This document shows, piece by piece, positions 12,007 through 23,936 of a stretch of DNA of 64,000 bases. The notes under the pieces were generated by a model, which was given only the letters and a program-made list of their open reading frames with translations, made no database searches and was not told where the DNA came from. Source of the stretch: Sipunculus nudus (lineage: Eukaryota > Annelida > Sipuncula > Golfingiida > Sipunculidae). Each line of letters opens with the position of its first letter. The stretch's first letter is position 1. The stretch is taken from assembly GCA_026874595.1 (NCBI GenBank), contig CM049313.1, positions 37,540,659 through 37,604,658 of the forward strand. The letters run 5' to 3'. The position numbers were made by a program, and so were the translations under genes.

Positions 12007-12591
12007 CAGTGATGTAAGAATCGAGACCGTACTTGGACTCGAGTCCGGAGTTGATTCCACTTTTTAGGGACCCGGATTTGACTCAAGGGTTCTTGAATCG
12101 GACTTGACTCGAGGGTCTTGGACTCGGACTTGACTAGAGGGTCCTGGACCCGGACTTGACTCGAGGGTCCTGGACTCGGACTTGACTCGAGGGTCCTGGA
12201 CTCGGACTTGACTCGAGGGTCCTGGACTCGGACTTGTAATCGGACTCGCAGGTTAGGACTCGAGAAATCAGACCAAGAACTTATTGTGGCCAGTAAAAAG
12301 CTCTGTCACAGACTTTAATATACTACAAAAAGACTATATATACCAAGCTTTAGCCTTGCATCGGGAGCTCAATGTAATTAAACATTAAAGTAAAGAGTAT
12401 ATTCAAACTGACGTAAAATACCCATGATCATTTTTTTTTTTATTTTAAATTTCTCTTTACAAGGAGATTTGCATTGGACTTGGACTTGGACTTAGTTTCC
12501 AAATGACTCAGGCTCGAAGAATGTGGAATTGGGCTCGAGTAGCCTTGACTCGGACTCGAGTAGCCTTGACTCGGACTCGGGTACATCACTG
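12007..12591. mobile_element. hAT-type MITE with internal CTCGAG-rich tandem repeats
   Basis: The element begins with CAGTGATGTA (12007-12016) and ends with its exact reverse complement TACATCACTG (12582-12591). Immediately inside both ends are tandem arrays of GACTCGGACTCGAG-like words. On the left about seven units of a 26-bp repeat (GACTTGACTCGAGGGTCC...) run from about 12070 to 12250. On the right about three 22-bp units lie at 12495-12580. CAGTGATGTA ends with ACTCGAGTC subterminal repeats are characteristic of hAT-superfamily MITEs. The flanking 8-mers (ACCCCTGG and ACACAGGT) agree at only four positions, so the target duplication is eroded or misplaced. No coding capacity is present. 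Confidence 0.65.
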
Positions 12592-13028
12592 ACACAGGTC
12601 CCCTCCCCTTTGGATGCTCAAACAGCCCACGTGACTCTTTAAAAGATTAGCCTGAGCGTCCCGGGCTCTCTGTTTTTTCTACCTGTTAAAACCCCTGATA
12701 CATATATTTCTGGGATAGGATCATAATTCAGGTGAGATTCTGTTCAGTAAAAATGAATTTACCCCTATGACCAGAATGATATGTTTTAAATCATATCCTT
12801 TTAACCTATTCATGAACAGACAATGCCTAACTATAATGTAAACTTGAGAATATCACAGTCCAGCAAACCTCCACGGGTCTATCGAGGTTTCTATAATTTG
12901 CCTGGGAGGCAGTGGGTGGGAACTAAGTGGAGACATCCATCCCCCATGTCCAGCCACTAGTCCTTACCCCGTAGTCTGCAGCAACTCCTATTGTTATACA
13001 TTTGTTGTTTATGGCTGATGTGACCTAC
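12592..13028 (-). other. Start of the GPCR intron
   Basis: Lies immediately downstream, on the minus strand, of the splice donor that ends the GPCR exon. No TM4-TM7 coding exon was recognised here or anywhere further left in the window. The intron is therefore either longer than about 13 kb or the rest of the gene is lost. Confidence 0.5.
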
Positions 13029-13447
13029 CTTTCAACGCAGAGTGCCATGAGCGAGGTGACAGAGGCGTAGAGCGAGAAAACCATCACATAACGGCAGAGC
13101 TTGCACAGGACGGTACCCAACACCCAGCCTTTGTCCAGGACAAACTGAACCATATCCGGCACTTGGAAAAGCATAATAAGTAAATCTGCTACGGCTAGAC
13201 TAGTGATGAATAAGTTAGTGACTGATTTTCGCATTCGTCGGTCTGTTAATACAACATAAATAACAAGACTGTTGCCTAAGATTCCAATAGTGGCCACGAT
13301 ACACAAGAAACACGACACTGCGATCACGGCAGCGCTGGGAGTTCCCGGTAACTCCTGCCGACCGCTTGAGTTCACATTAAACATGACAGTCATATTCAAA
13401 ATTCCATCTAAGCTTTGAGTGATGGGAGCTCCGTAATCCGACGTCAT
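13029..13447 (-). CDS. Peptide-type class A GPCR, first coding exon (N terminus to TM3)
   Basis: This encodes the first ~139 residues of a rhodopsin-family (class A) receptor that would sit in the plasma membrane and signal through G proteins. Visible features are an extracellular N terminus with N-glycosylation sites NMT (N18) and NSS (N26); TM1 at about 40-66 with the GN motif (N59); TM2 at about 77-104 with LAVAD (D88); the W108 of the first extracellular loop; the disulfide cysteine C115; TM3 at about 115-137; and an ER pair at 139-140 in place of the usual DR. The sequence is closest in feel to galanin/allatostatin-A-like neuropeptide receptors, but the exact subfamily is uncertain. The frame stays open from ATG 13447 to a consensus donor AG|GTAGGT, with the exon ending at 13029 in phase 2 inside the Arg codon of the DRY-like motif. 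Vertebrate GALR2 and GALR3 have an intron at this place. The remaining TM4-TM7 exon(s) are not in view. Confidence 0.88.
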
Positions 13448-13529
13448 GGTAGTTCATACAGTCTGCTCAACGACCCAGAGATGTTATACAGAAACGATGA
13501 TCCTATTGTAACAAAAGCTGCCGTGAAGA

Positions 13530-13552
13530 GCTGAAGAAGTTTCGATGATTAG
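13530..13552 (-). promoter_or_regulatory. Possible 3' splice site in the GPCR 5' UTR
   Basis: On the minus strand a TTCTAAT branch-point-like word is followed about 17 bases later by ACTTCTTCAG, ending near 13531, some 84 bases before the start codon. This is a plausible acceptor for a non-coding upstream exon. The pyrimidine tract is short, so confidence is low. Confidence 0.3.
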
Positions 13553-14219
13553 AAAATTAATGAAAAATAAAGTTCTTATCCATAAATGTCGGCAGGAGAC
13601 TGTGTCGAATACGGAACGCGAGCGGATCCAATACACCGTATAGCGAGGCCAAAAAGACACTGCCGCTATGTATACATGGGTATTACAATTAAGTTAGCTC
13701 GTCACGTGGACGTGTCACCTTGGCTGGCACGCGCACTTCTGTAGCTGCTTATTAGCTCGCCTTGCCGCAAAGAAACGTATCTCTTCACAGAAATGTGTTG
13801 CTGAGGGGACACGACTCATTAAGTCAACAATGAGCTTTTTTGTTAATGTTTTAGCCGCTGAATGCTAACGGTAATTGGGAAATTGAGAATTCCCGCCAGA
13901 ACGAAGATGGCGAACGTTCCGCGACAGAAACAGCATACAAACACATAAACGAGCACTCACTTATGGAGAAGGGGGTCGCAGTTTTTTCATTTCTTCTTGT
14001 TACAGGTCTTGCGTGGAAAGTTCTTTCGCATCAATTACATCCAGTTTTATTCATGCTGAAGATTTTTTGAAAAGTTTGGTTAGTTTTGAAACGGGGCTTG
14101 GTCAGTCCCGTAGGTTGTAGAGATGGTTTCATACCTCAAACAATTTCGTATGATGTCGAAATATCTTACTTGGAGCTGACGTATCCTCTCCCAACATTAC
14201 AGTTTAGAATAATGTTACA

Positions 14220-14420
14220 GTCGTAATATCGTTTCCCTTATCGCCTTGGTTGTTGCCAGTGCTGCGCATTGGACGGGAGCTGAGCGCGGACTGTGCGCCT
14301 GTGAGCGGCTTGGCTTGTGACTGGTTAGCTGCGAGACCCGACAACACAGTTACACAGCAAGCGTAATTGATTCGCCGAGCACAGCTGGTTTCCCTCCTGT
14401 AAACATGTGGATATCACATT
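14220..14420 (-). promoter_or_regulatory. GC-richer block upstream of the GPCR exon, candidate promoter region
   Basis: In otherwise AT-rich DNA this ~200-bp stretch is GC- and CpG-richer (GCGCATTGGACGGGAGC, GAGCGCGGACTGTGCGCC). It contains an ATTGG (inverted CCAAT) word and lies 0.8-1.0 kb upstream of the receptor start codon. Placement suggests a promoter or 5' exon, but there is no TATA box or other decisive signal. Confidence 0.3.
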
Positions 14421-17400
14421 CTAATTTCACCTTCTACCTGTTGTTGGTACGCCCAACGAGCAGAAGACTAATTATTTGTTGTCTGTCATAGTCACGAGTC
14501 AACGCAGCAGTTTTAAAAACGGCCAAACCGGTTCGTAACTTAAACACGTCTTGGGGGTGGAAAGCGGCCCGTTGGTAGACGGAGGACTGGGAACTGAAGC
14601 TGCTGTCCCAGACACATGGAGAGAAAGTCACGTTGCTGTAAACGTCAACCCCAATAACTGATATACACCTATAAATTTATCAGTCTGTATTGTGGTAAAA
14701 TTGGTAGTGAACGCGTCAGAGAAAGTGATTCAGGAGAGGAAATGTCTGGGATTCATGTAGTAAAAAGTATTATTAAATCACCTACAGTAGGCCTATCGGT
14801 GAGATTAAGTTACGAAAGACTTGTTTGATGTTCAAAACTTATATTTACAGAGTTTAAAATATTGCTGTAAGATGCAGAACTATGCACGAATTTATAATAT
14901 TCTAAATGCACGGAGCTGAAATATATTATACATAACACGATTATTCATGAAATTTATTAAAATGTGTGATAAGAAATTAAATAAGAATTTGTGTAAATTG
15001 TTTCGACGTATTTCCTGGAGAAAATGGAAATAACATCTGCAATATCCCATTTCCAATCGAAACATAATGTCCTTCTCTTAACTGTGTATATGACGTCTCT
15101 AAACGACACATTTCTAAAATATACGTGTCATTTCTGAAAGATTTTTATTGTTTCTAAATGAAACATGCCATTTTAAATATATACAATTTTAAAGCGCTTA
15201 GTTCGTGTGTTTTATAAATGGAAAACTAGACAGTGCTCAGAGAGTGCACGTGCATCTCCGCCAACTTTTGTATAACCTGAATTCCAAAATTCAATATTAT
15301 TTGTAATATTCAGTGATTTTGTCCTTTTTCTTCGTGAGATGACGGCATTAGTAGTGGTTTCGTTACAAAATGCAGGTATATTCAATCTTAATAAAAAAAC
15401 CTCATCTTATAGTCGCTCAAACCAATTTGCTCACATGAATGACTATAGAGAATGAATTAGATTCGTCATTCTTCAGAGCCTGATGTATATAGTTAAGTCA
15501 GATACAGATGTAGAAATACTTATAATTGTCTTTTATCTGCCGGTCCGCTGCAGTTTTCTTCGTAAAATGGCCCGGCTGTTTTTATTTGACCCGAAAACAG
15601 ACACAGGGGGACCAGCAGCGCCGACTACCGGTCACGTTCCAATTCATAACGCAACTTTTCGCCCACTGACATGACAGCGTCTACGACAAGCGTCAGAGTG
15701 CCTTTACATCTTCGATCGAGGACCGCACTGAAAGGCTCGATAAGGATACAAAAATTTTCGTAATTTTGACAACACCTCATGGACTGCAGGCACGCAACAG
15801 TAAACAGACCAGTAGTCAGATATGTTTGTGTACTTTCTAACAACACCTTACATGTGCGGGAAAAAAAAAATCCGTTGTAACTCAGCATATTGGTAAATCC
15901 CTCTGCATGTTTATTGAAATTCCAATCACATGAATACCAACATGTCTCACACGGGGACTGGACGATAAAGCCAAATTATGCAACACAGGAAATGATTCGC
16001 TACCATAGAGACGGATTTCCAGGACGGTCTGTGATTCCAAACGTGTTAAATCAGCACTCGTGGCCTAATTTAAGACTATCGGCTGTTTATCACGATATCG
16101 ATGTAATGGCGGTTGCAGTGCATTTCCCCGTATGACTTGTATCACGACTCAGGTAGGCCAACCAGTCCGATACAAATACATACTGAGTGGTGTGTTCACG
16201 GCTAGAGCAAATCCCCCACCCGCTCGTTTCAAGGCGGCTCAGATTGGCCGGCTGGGCCCGTCTTTTTTTAATGGGGGGGGGGGGGGCACATGCCACTTTT
16301 TTCGTCTGCTTTTCTGTGCATTTACAGGATCGTGTAAAGTCAGCCGTGTCTCGGTTTTGCAATATTTTTCCTCGTGGCCGCTTCCCTCTTCATATAACTG
16401 CCAAACAATTTTTTTATAACCCTTACCCCGGCGTCCGTCCTTTGTGTCCAGCAAAAGCACGCACAGGCTCCTGCTACCGAAATATGGGCCGCTCAGCAGG
16501 TTACTTATATTGCACTTTTACCTGAATTATATAAGATATATATCTATACTTTTGATCCTGTCCTGGAGTGCCCTTCTCGAAGACACGTGATTGTGTGCTC
16601 AATGCGCTTACGCTCAAATAATTGTAATTTACGAGAACGTACGTGCACGCTCACGCCAAATGACGGTCCGTATACAAGGAGCGTGCTCTAACAATCCTAA
16701 CATGCGGAGAGTGACACGAGAGCAACACCTGGCGCCGAAAGAACAACAAATACAGGATTCACGTGTATTCACGGACATTGATATGCATGAATGAATCCCA
16801 CATATAGTTACGTCATTGAATATTACACCTGTATATCTACAGTGCCACGGTCGTGATTTAAAAATTACAACATGTGGAAAGTTTCAATGATATAATAGAG
16901 TATAAAAATACAAAGAATTGCAAAACAGAGCGACCGGTTGTCCCTGCTGAATGCATGTGAAAAAGGAAGCACAATACACGGCATATATATGGCTATTACG
17001 CGCCCTCAAAGTGACGCCGGTGTGAATGGCTAGTGCGTGATATAGCTAGAATATCGGCGGTAAAGTAGGGCCAGCGAGAGGACTGAGGGACGGGAGGGGC
17101 CGGAACAGTTGGGAAAGGCAACTGAAGCATATATATGTGTGTGTGTGTGTTTCATTCCAACTAGAAATATCAGTTGTACAAGATTTATTAATAAAAAAAG
17201 TAATATTTGCAGGATCAAACCTATTGAAATGTAAAATTATCAATAAACAATAAATTGCACGTGCAATGACTTAAATTGAAATATGTCACAAATCTGCGGA
17301 TACTGATATAGGAATTTATAGATGATGTTTTAGAAAATTAATTATTTTAGACTAAGTAAAATGCTGAGAGGATAGGTATGCAGTATACTGGATGCGTGGG

Positions 17401-18416
17401 GATGGGGGATTGGCCCCCTGCCCCTCCCCCCTGGGTACGCCCCTGGTAAAGTGTAGGGAGGGGAGCTAATAGTGTATTAACGGCCAGTTTTCCATTCACC
17501 ATCCCTAAGCTGGACGCCTGAATTCGCACGCAGTGGCAGCTAGTGGTCCTTTAGGCGATGATCATAGATTTTTCATAATATATTTAATATTTATATACAT
17601 ATGTTAATACGGTAACATGGGATCCAACCCATTGTGAAGGCTGGAGGGTTAAAGATCGCTTATTACGAATACATGAACTATTTTAATTAATTGTTGCTTC
17701 CTTTGAGCAAGGTCGGTCTATTGGTAATAGACCGCGATGGACCGGACATTTCTTAAACCCTGCATGCGATGGTATCGTGGGGTTAACGTTGTTATCTATT
17801 TAATTAAAGAGATGTTTAGAGTATTTAAAGATCTTCTTGGTACATTTTACAAAGCCACCATACAGATCCCTAGAAGTTACCATAAAAATTAATGGTCAAT
17901 CTCTTGAAAGGATTAACATTATGCATGTGTGCCATCTGTCAGAGTGTTGTAATTGCGTTGAGGGAGCTTTCGGTTTGTGAACTTCGTGGCTTTATGTAGA
18001 TCAATGTCGTTGGTGCAGCGTCTATATCTTCGAAACGACCAGCCTGGCACACTCGGCTTTGGGAAGTTTTGTACCTGTAGTCACGTGGGTGTATGCATAA
18101 AGCTGCTGGTATGTCTCTACGCACCCAAGGGAATCCTAAGGAGCCGAATCCTTTGTATACAAACGCCGATAAATGATCAGTCAGCGGGACTTTCAAAGCT
18201 ACAACTCCAGAACAGTCTTGCTTCAGTCAAAGAAAAGTTAATGATTTTTTATCTCTTTTTTTAAATAAATAAAAAAAAATGCAGATAGTTTCACTGGTAG
18301 AAGTAGTTTTAAACGTACAGCTCACATAGGATCAATCTTGTAATGTCAACGAATCGTCAGGGTTTATTCTAACGTGCAGTTTTCTACTATTTATGCAGTT
18401 GTAAATTAATGGAAAA
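14421..18416. other. Non-coding region, possibly 5' intron of the GPCR gene
   Basis: No gene was recognised. It contains a G14 run (16273-16286), a (TG)n tract (17130-17151) and a G-rich minus-strand segment (17414-17445). Overlapping open frames around 16090-16525 on both strands run over the G tract and have no family signature. Confidence 0.45.
17414..17445 (-). other. G-quadruplex-prone motif / solo transposon end
   Basis: Read on the minus strand, this gives CAGGGGCGTACCCAG followed by runs of 6, 4 and 5 G. The first 15 bases resemble hAT-type terminal repeats, but no partner end was found nearby. The G runs could form a four-stranded structure. Confidence 0.45.
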
Positions 18417-19109
18417 CACTTTGAGTGTTTGTTCCACAATTTCTTGGGGTATTCCTGTTTTAAGTCAACCTCATAAATATTTCCATCTTTAACAATCATC
18501 ACATACCGGAAATGCCTGATGAAGAATGACAGTTATCTTTGAAGCTCCAGGTATGCTATGTTAGGAATTTAAATTAAAATCATAATATGAAAAAAATTGT
18601 CGCAAAATGTTAAAAAAGTTATATATAACTCAAAGATTCCACCAAAACTTATAATTTATGCAAACATAAGATACACAAGGATTTAACCTCATTGAAGAAA
18701 TCTACAAGAAAGAACTTAAAATTAAAACAAAAAGTGTATAGTTTAAATATATATAACTTATTATAATTATAGGTAAATAAACAAAAAGAAACATCTGTTT
18801 GAAATGGTACCTTGAAATCATAGGGGATAATCTGAAGTCATGGAGGCCCTAATAATCCATTATTCCTGGATCCGCCCTTTTTCCGGAATGTTGTCATCCC
18901 TCCACATTGTTTCGTAAAAATTAGTTCTGTAGTTTTTCCCTGCCAGTTTATCAAACATATCAACAAACAAACATATCAACAAACGAATATATAAAAACAC
19001 ACATATCATCAAAAAACATACAGGAGGGAAAACATAAAAAGACTAGCGTTCAGTAGAAGTGAATAGTGATCTTGGTGTTAGTTAACACGTGTTAATCTAG
19101 ATAACTTAC
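18417..19109. repeat. Near-identical direct repeat, copy 1
   Basis: About 692 bp that match 19746-20438 with only a handful of differences by eye (one extra A in an A-run, and a few substitutions). The match starts at CACTTTGAGTGTTTG and ends at AATCTAGATAACTTA. The copies are separated by 637 bp of unrelated sequence, so this is not a simple tandem repeat. There is no coding frame, no TG...CA LTR ends and no primer-binding site, so an LTR origin is unlikely. The low divergence implies recent duplication or gene conversion. Confidence 0.95.
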
Positions 19110-19112
19110 CCT
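19104..19112 (-). promoter_or_regulatory. Candidate splice donor at edge of repeat copy 1
   Basis: The minus strand reads AGG|GTAAGT exactly where the duplicated segment ends, so the duplicated segment would be the 5' part of an intron. Confidence 0.35.
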
Positions 19113-19745
19113 TTGTTGTTACGTTTCGTTTAAAATAAAGCTCACCGGCCAGGCATCCTATGTGCCCAAGGCCCTAAGCAAACCACGTCTGAAGCAATTC
19201 TCTCTGAGCCTGTTACGGTTACCGGGGCGATGAGCTGTCAATCAAAACGAAATGAACACGATTGGTCCCTTGTATGCTCTAGTGTCTTCCAGCACAAGGT
19301 CTCACCTGATTGGACAAAAATACAGTGCTCCCCTCTGGTGTAGCAATTCAGGATACGAGGTCATAACAAACAGCGCTTACGATATAGGTACTAGGCATAT
19401 AGGTAAAGCGCTGTGTAAAGAGCGTATCTAGCTACTGCTTGAAAAGTGGGCCCTAAAGACCTCATTTATCCTTAGCGGGAACGCTTGGTCGCCGGTTTGT
19501 GTAATTTTAATATATCCTTAAAATATACTCTGGTATTGGTCTTTATACACGAACCACTTACTATTAAAAAAAACAGCGGGAGTTTGAATGGCCGGACATT
19601 TAGTATCACATATGTCATATTTAAAAAAAATGAAAGTAAAATATGTTGCCCTCAGAACTGTCCGGATTGTTAGGGTCTGACTGCATTTATACTGTGATCT
19701 CACATTGAGGCAGGAGATATGAAAGGTTTGGTGTTATAAGGTCTT
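19110..19745. other. Spacer between the two direct repeats, possible minus-strand promoter
   Basis: GC-richer at 19140-19350, with two ATTGG words in GATTGGTCCC (about 19260) and TGATTGGACAA (about 19310). These are CCAAT boxes if read on the minus strand. With the donor at 19110 this could hold an alternative first exon and promoter. No open frame of note is present. Confidence 0.3.
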
Positions 19746-20438
19746 CACTTTAAGTGTTTGTTCCACAATTTCTTGGGGTATTCCTGTTTTAAGTCAACCT
19801 CATAAATATTTCCATCTTTAACAATCATCACATACCGGAAATGCCTGATGAAGAATGACAGTTATCTTTGAAGCTCCAGGTATGCTATGTTAGGAATTTA
19901 AATTAAAATCATAATATGAAAAAAATTGTCGCAAAATGTTAAAAAAGTTATATATAACTCAAAGATTCCACCAAAACTTATAATTTATGCAAACATAAGA
20001 TACACAAGGATTTAACCTCATTGAAGAAATCCACAAGAAAGAACTTAAAATTAAAACAAAAAGTGTATAGTTTAAATATATATAACTTATTATAATGATA
20101 GGTAAATAAACAAAAAGAAACATCTGTTTGAAATGGTACCTTGAAATCATAGGGGATAATCTGAAGTCATGGAGGCCCTAATAATCCATTATTCCTGGAT
20201 CCGCCCTTTTTCCGGAATGTTGTCATCCCTCCACATTGTTTCGTAAAAATTAGTTCTGTAGTTTTTCCCTGCAAGTTTATCAAACATATCAACAAACAAA
20301 CATATCAACAAACGAATATATAAAAAACACACATATCATCAAAAAACATACAGGAGGGAAAACATAAAAAGTCTAGCGTTCAGTACAAGTGAATAGTGAT
20401 CTTGGTGTTAGTTAACACGTGTTAATCTAGATAACTTA
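19746..20438. repeat. Near-identical direct repeat, copy 2
   Basis: Partner of 18417-19109 at an offset of 1329-1330 bp, same orientation. At its right edge the donor seen in copy 1 is altered (GGGTAAGT becomes GGATAAGT), but a different donor lies six bases upstream on the minus strand. Confidence 0.95.
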
Positions 20439-20440
20439 TC

Positions 20441-20449
20441 CTTACCTGA
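20441..20449 (-). promoter_or_regulatory. Candidate splice donor at edge of repeat copy 2
   Basis: The minus strand reads CAG|GTAAGG, a near-perfect donor consensus, with the exon side ending at 20446. It borders the second repeat copy just as the 19110 donor borders the first. Confidence 0.35.
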
Positions 20450-20779
20450 TTTCAAAAGTCCAGTCTTCTTAGTTCAATTCATCGCCATCGTTGTACTCAA
20501 TCAAGATCATTATTCCGGCTTCCTCTCAGCTGATATGGGTCCAATCGCCACCACCATACTGTCTCCGCGGATAGATTACCACCTTAAGACTCTCCTCGGG
20601 GTATTTTCGTGTCATATTTTTGTGCCATTATCAAACCATGACTGATTTATACCTCAGGAGCATTTCAAACCCGTCCATCTCTTGTACAGACTTTAAAAAC
20701 CGGGCGTCGCAAGGCACATGAACGAATTAAGGGTAAAATGCTAATAAATCAATTCTGTTTAAAACTATAAACGTTTTAA

Positions 20780-21000
20780 AAAAATATTTTACACAGATTG
20801 TACAACTAGTTATAATTACTAATACGAGGCACCTCCCTGGCTTGGATGGGGGCGTTCGGTAGTCTGTAGAGAAGGAGGAAAGCGGAAGACTCGGAGAAAA
20901 CTACCGACCTTGAACGGGCAACTAAAACTCCGGAAATCGAATCCGGTTCGCCAGGGGAGAGAGCCAAACGTTTTATCACTCGACTGCCCAGACCCCGAAT
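20780..21000 (-). mobile_element. tRNA-derived SINE, copy 1
   Basis: The minus strand carries an RNA polymerase III box A-like GTGATAAAACGTTTGG (20964-20980) and a box B-like GGATTCGATTTCC (20931-20945). These are followed by a non-tRNA body containing GTTGCCCGTTCAAGGTCGGT and a tail TGCCTCGTATTAGT. The same elements in the same order occur in the plus-strand copy at 24356-25550, which identifies a shared SINE family. The plus-strand copy is interrupted by a MITE; this one is not. Confidence 0.8.
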
Positions 21001-22102
21001 CCCTTTCAAATATCCAAATGAATATTACTGTAATATCTAACGATGCCATAAAGTGGAAGATTCCAACATAATCTTCTTAACACTAAACTTAAGCTACACA
21101 AAAGGCGCTTTTCTATGTACAAATGTATGGGTAATCTGGTTAATTGGACATGAATTCCTTGTCAGCTGGGTTATAATGATGGAAACAGCCTAGTTATTGC
21201 GGAATTGGTTACTGCTGCTGTGATAGAGTATCTCTTATCCGTGGAAAGTGGTTTAAAATTGAGAGCGCAGATCTCCCATACATTAGATCTTAGCTATATA
21301 TAACGTAATAACCACATGTGGCTGAGAGGGAGCTCGCTAGTGGAAGGTTAACTGATGGGTCAAAAGACGATTTACAAACTGACATCTCTGTTAGAGGGAC
21401 TGTAAATCGACGTCAGCCCCAGCACGGGGTTTGTTTACCCTTTAATCACCGGTTATATGTATAAGGGGTCGTAAACCTGAGCCTATATGACTGTGATGGG
21501 GCCAGGAGCTTGGAGTGGGACCATATGTTTAATGTTAGAGATGTAGTTCTGACATTTAGTTTATGAAAGCGCCACTCATATCGTGTTTTACGAGTGATAC
21601 ATCATCGCCTGAGCCTCTGTATTATATATCCCAATGTACCGAGCTCTCCGCGGCCCTCCGCACTTTTTTGCAAAGGAGGAGATAGAAAACAATCTAAACA
21701 TACACAAATTATCGGCTTGTCACACATTATTGATATTAAGTGGGCATCTTTGTCATAAAGTTTTTTACTATTTATGTCCAAGTGGACCCCGTTAACCATA
21801 CATAGATCCGAAGTTTGTTGAAACGATCCCTATAATTCCTAACAGGAACTATCATAATACCCAATTTTGCGCTGGGACAGTTCCGCGCGACCAAGTTCGT
21901 CCTTGGTGGCTTTTTCATGGGCCGAGATCACTAAGGATATACACTGTCGTAGTTGCGATCTCTCTTTCCAAAATAATGTCCAATTCCTCAGAATCTGCAG
22001 GAAAATTTACAACATGGCATAGTTCATTACACTTCTATTCTAAAAATGAGGCATGCCCGAGGCGTGCCGGACTCCACTATTGTGGCGCCGTGTTTTCCAT
22101 GT
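21001..22102. other. Non-coding stretch, nothing recognised
   Basis: No gene, RNA or element end was identified between the SINE and the 31-bp minisatellite. Confidence 0.5.
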
Positions 22103-23936
22103 ACCCAGTTCACATTACCAGTGATAGGATGAAATCCAAATCACATTACCGGGGATAAAATATCATCTCATTCACATTACCGAGGGTACGATGAAATCTT
22201 ATTCACATTACTGGGGATATGATGAAATCTAATTAACATTACTGGAGATTGGATGAAATCTTATTCACATTCCTGGGGATAGGATTAAATCTCATTCATA
22301 TCACCGGGCATAGAATGAAATCTTATTCACATTACCGGGGATAGGATTAAATCCCATTCACATTACCGGGGATAGAATATTATCTCATTCACATTACCGA
22401 GAGTACGATGAAATCTTATTCACATTACCGGAGATAAGATGAAATCTTATTCACATTATCGGGGATAGGATCAAATCTCATTCACATTACTGGGGATAGA
22501 ATGTGATCTTATTCACATTACCGGGGATGGGATGACATCTAATTCACATTACCGGGGATAGATTAATTTCTCATTCACAGTACCGAGGGTACGATGAAAT
22601 CCTATTCACAATATCGGGGATAGGATGAAATCTCATTCACATTGCTGGGGATAGGATTAAATCTCATTCTCATTATCGGTATACCGGGGATAGGATGAAA
22701 TTCCATTCACATTACTGGGGGACGATGAAATCTCATTCACATTACCGGGTATAGAATATCATCCGATTCACATTACCGAGGGTACGATGACATCTTATTC
22801 ACATTATCGGGGAGAGGATCAAATCTCAATCACATTACTGGGGATAGAATGTAATCTCATTCACATTACCGGGGATGGGATGAAATCTCATTCACATTAC
22901 CGGGGATAGAATAATTTCTCATTCACATTACCGAGGGTACGATGAAATCCTATTCACATTATCGGGGATAGGATGAAATCTCATTCACATTACTGGGGAT
23001 AGGATGAAATTACATTCACATTACCGGGGATAGGATGAAATCTTATTCACATTACCGGGATATGATGAAATATCATTCACATTAGCGGCGATAGATGGAA
23101 TCTTATTCACATTACCGTGGATAGATGAAATCTCATTCACATTACTGGGGATAGAATGTAATCTCATTCACATTACCGGGGATGGGATGAAATCTCATTC
23201 ACATTACCGGGGATAGAATAATTTCTCATTCACATTACCGAGGGTACGATGAAATCTTATTCACATTACCTGGGATAGGATGAAATCTCATTCACATTAC
23301 CGGGGATAGGAAGTAATCTCATTCACATTACTAGGGACAGGATGTAATCTCATTCACATTACCGGGATATGATGAAATATCATTCACATTAGCGGCGATA
23401 GATGGAATCTTATTCACATTACCGTGGATAGATGAAATCTCATTCACATTACCGGGGATACGATGAAAACTCATTCTCATTGACGGGGATGGGATGAAAA
23501 CTCATTCACATTACAGAGGGTTCGATGAAATCTCATTCACATTACCGGTATACTATGAAATCCCAGTCACATTACCGTGGATAGAATATCATCTCATTCA
23601 TATAGCCGAGGGTACGATGAAATCTCATTCACATTACCGGAGACAGGAAGGAACTTCTTTCGTATTTCGGGGGTAAGAAGAAATCTCACTCCCATTGCCG
23701 AGGGTAGGATGAAATGTCATTCACATTACCGAGGATAAGATGAAATCCCATTCACATTACCAGGGATAGGATATCATCTCATTCACATTAACGTGGATAA
23801 GGTAACTTCTCATTCACATTACCGGGGACAGGATGAAATCTCATTCAATTTACCGGGGATAGGAAGGAACTTCTATCATATTACGGGGTTAGAAGAAATC
23901 TCACTCCCATTGCCGAGGTTAGGATGGAATCTCAGT
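22103..23936. repeat. 31-bp minisatellite, about 59 units, with higher-order structure
   Basis: The consensus unit begins TCATTCACATTACCGGGG and continues ATAGGATGAAATC (31 bp). About 59 units run with point differences and small deletions. Distinct unit variants (GAATGTAATC, GAATAATTTC, AGCGGCGATAGATGG) recur at a constant 307 bp in the 22847-23460 section, showing a ten-unit higher-order repeat. Open frames over it are by-products of the repeat. Confidence 0.96.

Noticed and set aside
16090-16525. Overlapping open frames on both strands
   Set aside because: They all read through a G14 tract and a GC-biased patch; no frame has a domain.
18417-20438. LTR retrotransposon with 692-bp LTRs
   Set aside because: No TG...CA ends, no primer-binding site or polypurine tract, and the 637-bp interior has no gag or pol sequence.
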